From contig NC_080423.1 of assembly GCF_029873635.1 (NCBI RefSeq), forward strand, positions 109,695,087 through 109,759,086: 64,000 bases of DNA, written 5' to 3'. The DNA comes from Malania oleifera. Taxonomy: Eukaryota > Streptophyta > Magnoliopsida > Santalales > Ximeniaceae. The notes below the pieces were generated by a model. That model ran no database searches and was not told where the DNA came from. It saw only the letters and a list, made by a program, of their open reading frames with translations. Shown here one piece after another: positions 60,143-64,000 of the stretch. Position 1 is the first letter of the stretch. Every line of letters begins with the position of its first letter. The position numbers were made by a program, and so were the translations under genes.

Positions 60143-61911
60143 TGTAATGATTCGGAAAATTTTAATGATAAAATAATTAAGGAAAATAATAGATGAAAAA
60201 GATATATAAGGAATAAAGGAAAAGAGGGGAAATAGAAGTAAGGAAAAAGAAATTTGAAAAGGGATGATAAGCAGGTGCTTGTCAACGAGCAGGATTTTTT
60301 CGATGATGAGTGATGTTATGTGCCTCGTCGCCGAGTAAGTATGTCCCGTCGACGAGGATTAATCGAGAGGTTTTGGCTATTTTGAAACTAGTCGACAATC
60401 TCACGGCCTCGTCGACGAGTATTCTTCGGTGGTTCGTCGACGAGCCCTATCTTCTCGTCGATGAGTGCACGTGGCAACAACTTCTATAAATTGAATTAGG
60501 CTTGCTTCTACGCAAAAGAAATCAAATTTCCTTCGATTTTCTCTCTTTGGGTCGTCTTCTCTCACTTCTCTCTAGCTTTCCGGACCGGATTCAGCCCAAA
60601 TCGATGATCAGAGGTCGCTATGGTGTTCTAGGGAAGATTCTCTACACATCTAGCGGATCGGTTTCTTAAATTGGGCATCTTGGGAAATAATCCTAAGTTG
60701 AGGTAAGGGTTTGGATTCTCAGTTTTGGGTTTTTAAAATGTTATTTAAGGTTTATAAGTTGAGAAAATGTAAAAATAGTAGTTTATAGAGTTTTTGAACC
60801 AGAGACTGGGTGAGCATCACAGGCATCGGTTTAGGATACCTGTTGGTGTAGTTCGAGGATTCAGGTAAGGGGGGAATTATATATATTAAATCAAGTTTTT
60901 ATGAATTAAATAAAAATGGACTATGTTATATATGTATATATGTTTTCATGTGGGTATAAAATGTCAACCATGTAAATTATATTTTCTGAGCTTAGGACTG
61001 CTTATTTAGCTACGTATATGTGAAAATAAAGTGATGAAAGTGAAAAGTATTTCAGGATAATTATGTAAGAAATGAAGGTATATTTTTAGTAAATAAACGT
61101 TAAATGATGGTTGACTTATTTTATAGGTAATGTATGAATTTTTCTGCTAAAATTGTGTGGGATAAGCAAATGGTAATGTAATGTAAATGTATGTTATACG
61201 TATGAGATACAGGCTATGTAAGTAATGCATTGATAATGAAATGTTATACGGACCATGTTGCTCGTGTTTGATAATGCAACCATATATGTAATGACAACTA
61301 AAAGGAGCTGTAGACTAATGGATGATAGTTAAAAAGAGCTGTGTTAGCATATTCTAGCGCATATCTATGTGGATTAATTGATGTACAACTAAAAGGAGTT
61401 GTAGTACGAATGAAAAAGGAGCTGTAGTACGAATGAATAAAATGAAAATGAATGAAATGGAAATGTGAATGAAATGGATGTGAAATATGAAATGTGAACG
61501 ATGTAAAATGTTAAAGGTTACGTAAAGTGAAATGCTATTAAATGCCAAAGTTATGAATATGAACAGATATGGATAGTTGAATAACAACAAACAAAATAAT
61601 GTATTATAGTATTATTAAGTATGTATGTTAGTAGAACATGTTACTTTAGGGCAGGACAAACTCTTCGCCTTAGTGCTTGCTGAGAAAGGCGAGTGCACTA
61701 ATAGTATCAGATGTAGCAGCAGGGTGCATAACGCACTAGAGCAGAGGGAAACTACTTGTATGGGCGGGTAGATTTCCTTATTCTTGGGGACCTTCACTAG
61801 TAAACCTTTGTATGAACTGTGTGAGTACGAGATTAATTTGTCACTTAAGGGCTTACTGAGTAAGGTGAGTGCTTTGGTACGCTTCAATTGTGACCTTTGA
61901 GTTGCCTAATA
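60143..61911 (+). mobile_element. Gypsy LTR, cut by the next LTR
   Basis: Starts TGTAATGATTCGGAAAAT directly after the microsatellite. It has a TCGTCGACGA array, TATA box, a TAGGGAAGATTCTCTACACA leader word and an AACTAAAAGGAG-TGTAG minisatellite (about 61288-61430). It is interrupted at 61912 by an LTR in the other orientation. Its own 3' end is not in the window. Confidence 0.75.
60279..60490 (+). promoter_or_regulatory. LTR promoter: TCGTCGACGA array plus TATA box
   Basis: About eight copies between 60279 and 60465 (CTTGTCAACGAG, CTCGTCGCCGAG, CCCGTCGACGAG, CTCGTCGACGAG, TTCGTCGACGAG, CTCGTCGATGAG and others). TATAAA is at 60485-60490, 20 bp after the last copy. Confidence 0.78.
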
Positions 61912-64000
61912 TGTAACGCCCCGAACCCTTAAACCCGAGTCCGGCGTGTTATACCTGATAAAATCCCTGATAATTCATAATCAACATATACGCAGCAGAA
62001 AACATGATTATAATCTTCCAAAAAATATAATACCAGAGTTTACTAATTCCTATCTATAATCGATAATAATTATCCATCACCTGCATTTCCATAAATCTAC
62101 ATAACTCCCAAAACATTTCAGTATTTTCACAATCATTCCTTAGTCAACAGCCTTAATGTCACGACTTGCTCATTTTTTCATAAATTTTTTTTTTTATAAT
62201 AATATCATCATAAAATCAATACCGCACATCACACATTTCAGCTCAGTAGGTCACCATCCACCTGGACCCATGGGTACCAGGGATAAAACAGAATATACAG
62301 CAGAAGCCTACGCAGCAGAAAACACACAGTAATATGTATTTAATCATATCATACATCACAATATTCCAGAGTTACTACATCCACTGTATTTCCAGATATA
62401 CATCCCAAAAATAAAACCTAGGGACATTTCCCACAAAATCTAACTGTCCCTACAAAACTCACCCTTTAAAAGGGTAGCTAACAGCTCTATATCAGCGGGG
62501 CTTTTCCCGCTCTCCTATTTGGGGCTCTTGAAAAGTTAATAAGATTTAGGGGTGAGACATCTCTCAGTAAGGGAAATAAACTAATACTAGTGTGTGACAA
62601 CATAAGTATCCCGTGTTCTACATATACCATACATATCATATTCAGTACTGTTTATCAAATCTGGGAAAACATATGCATATCAAAACATGGCAGAACATAC
62701 TGCATTTTCATAAACATTTCTCATCTCATATCATAATAATAATAACATAAAAACAATCCTAGTACGTTAGCTGGCTGTTGTCATGTATTACCCCCACATG
62801 ACTGGGTTGTGTGGCTCAAAGGCGGGACCTAACAATGGTTGACCGACCACTGTCAAGTCAAATAGTAGTCTGTAGGTCCGATGGGTCTACCCAGACTGGT
62901 CCGTACACCAAGGGCGATAACAACACACTTTTTGAAAATAACCACATCGACCATCCAATCTCACACCACTCCGTACAACGGCGTTAACACAAATATCATG
63001 ATCACAAAGACCATGGACACATAGCAACGGTATCGTGTAAGTGCTAGCCTAGACCAAGCCAACCAGATTCTGATATCATATACATATACTAAAATCGTGA
63101 TACATGGATATCTCATATCAATAATTATCAAATCAATCATATCATTTTTCACATATACATATTTCATGAAAATTATTGGCCCGTATGCCGGAATTACACA
63201 TTTTATCATAGCTCGACTCGTACGCCGATAAATCACATAGCACAGCCCGTACGTTGGCAAATCTCATCCACATAGCACGGCTTGTATACCAGTAAACATA
63301 TCCATATAGCACGGCCCGTACGCCGACAAATCATATATATATATATATATATATAAATATCTCGCCCCGTACGTCGGTTTTTCATCATAGAAATCCATAT
63401 CGTCCCCATTCCCAAAAAACAGTATTTCACAACATTTTTATACTCATGCCACACTAAATAAATTTTCCACGTATACAACATATCATCATTTAAACAGTAT
63501 TTTCCAAATATAAATCATATATATAAATATATTTATTTTTCCTGAAACCAGATGCTACATATATATACATGCATTTTCTTAAAACAAAACTAGCTTAATT
63601 TATCCCCTTACTTGATTCTTGCAAAGTCCCTAAGAAAATCTTCCCTGCACCCGCAGGGTTCCCAACTCAACAACTCTGGAAATGAAAACTCACAGAATTA
63701 AAGTTCAGTATTTTCGTACGCACAACATTTTCTATAACTACCACTAAGTCAAATTCGGCTTAAAAAGTCTTACCTCAACTTAGGGATGATTCCCAACGTT
63801 CCCAATCAACACCCCTGAAAACGAAAATTTTCAGTATTAAACTTTAATATTTCAATGCGTATAACACTTTTCTTAACTGTTACAACTTCAAATTTGGTTT
63901 AAAAAATCTTACCTTAACTTAGGGATGATTTCCAAATCGCTTTCTCCAACGATCCGCTCCAACAGATTTGCAGAGAATTTAGCCAAGAGTGTCGTGGTAG
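61912..64000 (-). mobile_element. Gypsy LTR running off the right edge
   Basis: Plus-strand start TGTAACGCCCCGAACCC. It carries the hairpin block (about 62549-62571), the TTACCCCCACATGACTGGGT block (62788-62807) and a CGGCCCGTACGCCGACAAATC-type minisatellite (63180-63370), interrupted by an AT run. Near the edge, CAACGATCCGCTCCAACAG and CAGAGAATTTAGCC match the leader of the LTRs at 54734 and 60143. The promoter part lies outside the window. Confidence 0.78.

Noticed and set aside
59932-60285. 117-residue minus-strand frame
   Set aside because: Translated (AT)n(GT)n microsatellite (TH and IY repeats).

Overview
This is plant nuclear DNA, most likely from a woody eudicot. It is AT-rich and dominated by nested LTR retrotransposons. 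Its host genes have plant-type introns, and it carries tRNA-derived SINEs with T-rich tails. No species can be named from the sequence alone.

Layout. 1-4392: a Tekay/Del-like Ty3/gypsy element on the minus strand, running off the left edge. 4393-5634: a Tat/Ogre-like LTR fragment. 5635-26594: one old SIRE/Maximus-type Ty1/copia element on the plus strand, with most of pol gone, stuffed with later insertions. These are (i) a gypsy solo LTR (8032-19293, TSD GAGAT), itself split by (ii) a non-coding LARD-type element (8767-17789, TSD GGCAC), which holds (iii) an inverted solo LTR of its own family (12692-15163) and a fragment of a WOX homeobox gene (15410-15967); (iv) an inverted copia solo LTR (19673-21718); and (v) a gypsy solo LTR inside the 3' LTR (23472-25335, TSD TACTC).

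26595-43370 is the gene island: RPL7A/eL8 (29003-31655, +, seven coding exons, the start codon alone in exon 1), a BAHD feruloyl transferase of the suberin ASFT/HHT type (34239-36258, +, two coding exons), and a single-exon SAUR gene (38065-38580, -). MITE-like elements, SINEs and short tandem repeats lie between them. The three genes are functionally unrelated (translation, suberin/wax synthesis, auxin-linked growth) and do not form a cluster.

43370-57110 is a SINE-like minisatellite repeat split by one Ty3/gypsy element on the minus strand (43736-56963). Its roughly 0.5 kb LTRs have taken four solo-LTR insertions. 57110-60140 is repeats, including a second copy of a 1.4-1.6 kb block also seen at 39640-41090. 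60143-64000 is two more gypsy LTRs in opposite orientation, the second leaving the window.

Most notable: (1) six solo or outer LTRs from at least three families carry 7-11 copies each of a 10-bp perfect palindrome, TCGTCGACGA, packed into about 180-280 bp and ending 10-21 bp upstream of a TATA box; (2) a homeobox gene fragment with its own TATA region and an 81-bp tandem repeat lies inside a retroelement with well-defined ends; (3) a short hairpin motif, TACTGAGA-N4-TCTCACCCC, recurs in ten LTRs of different families. All identity and copy counts were made by eye.
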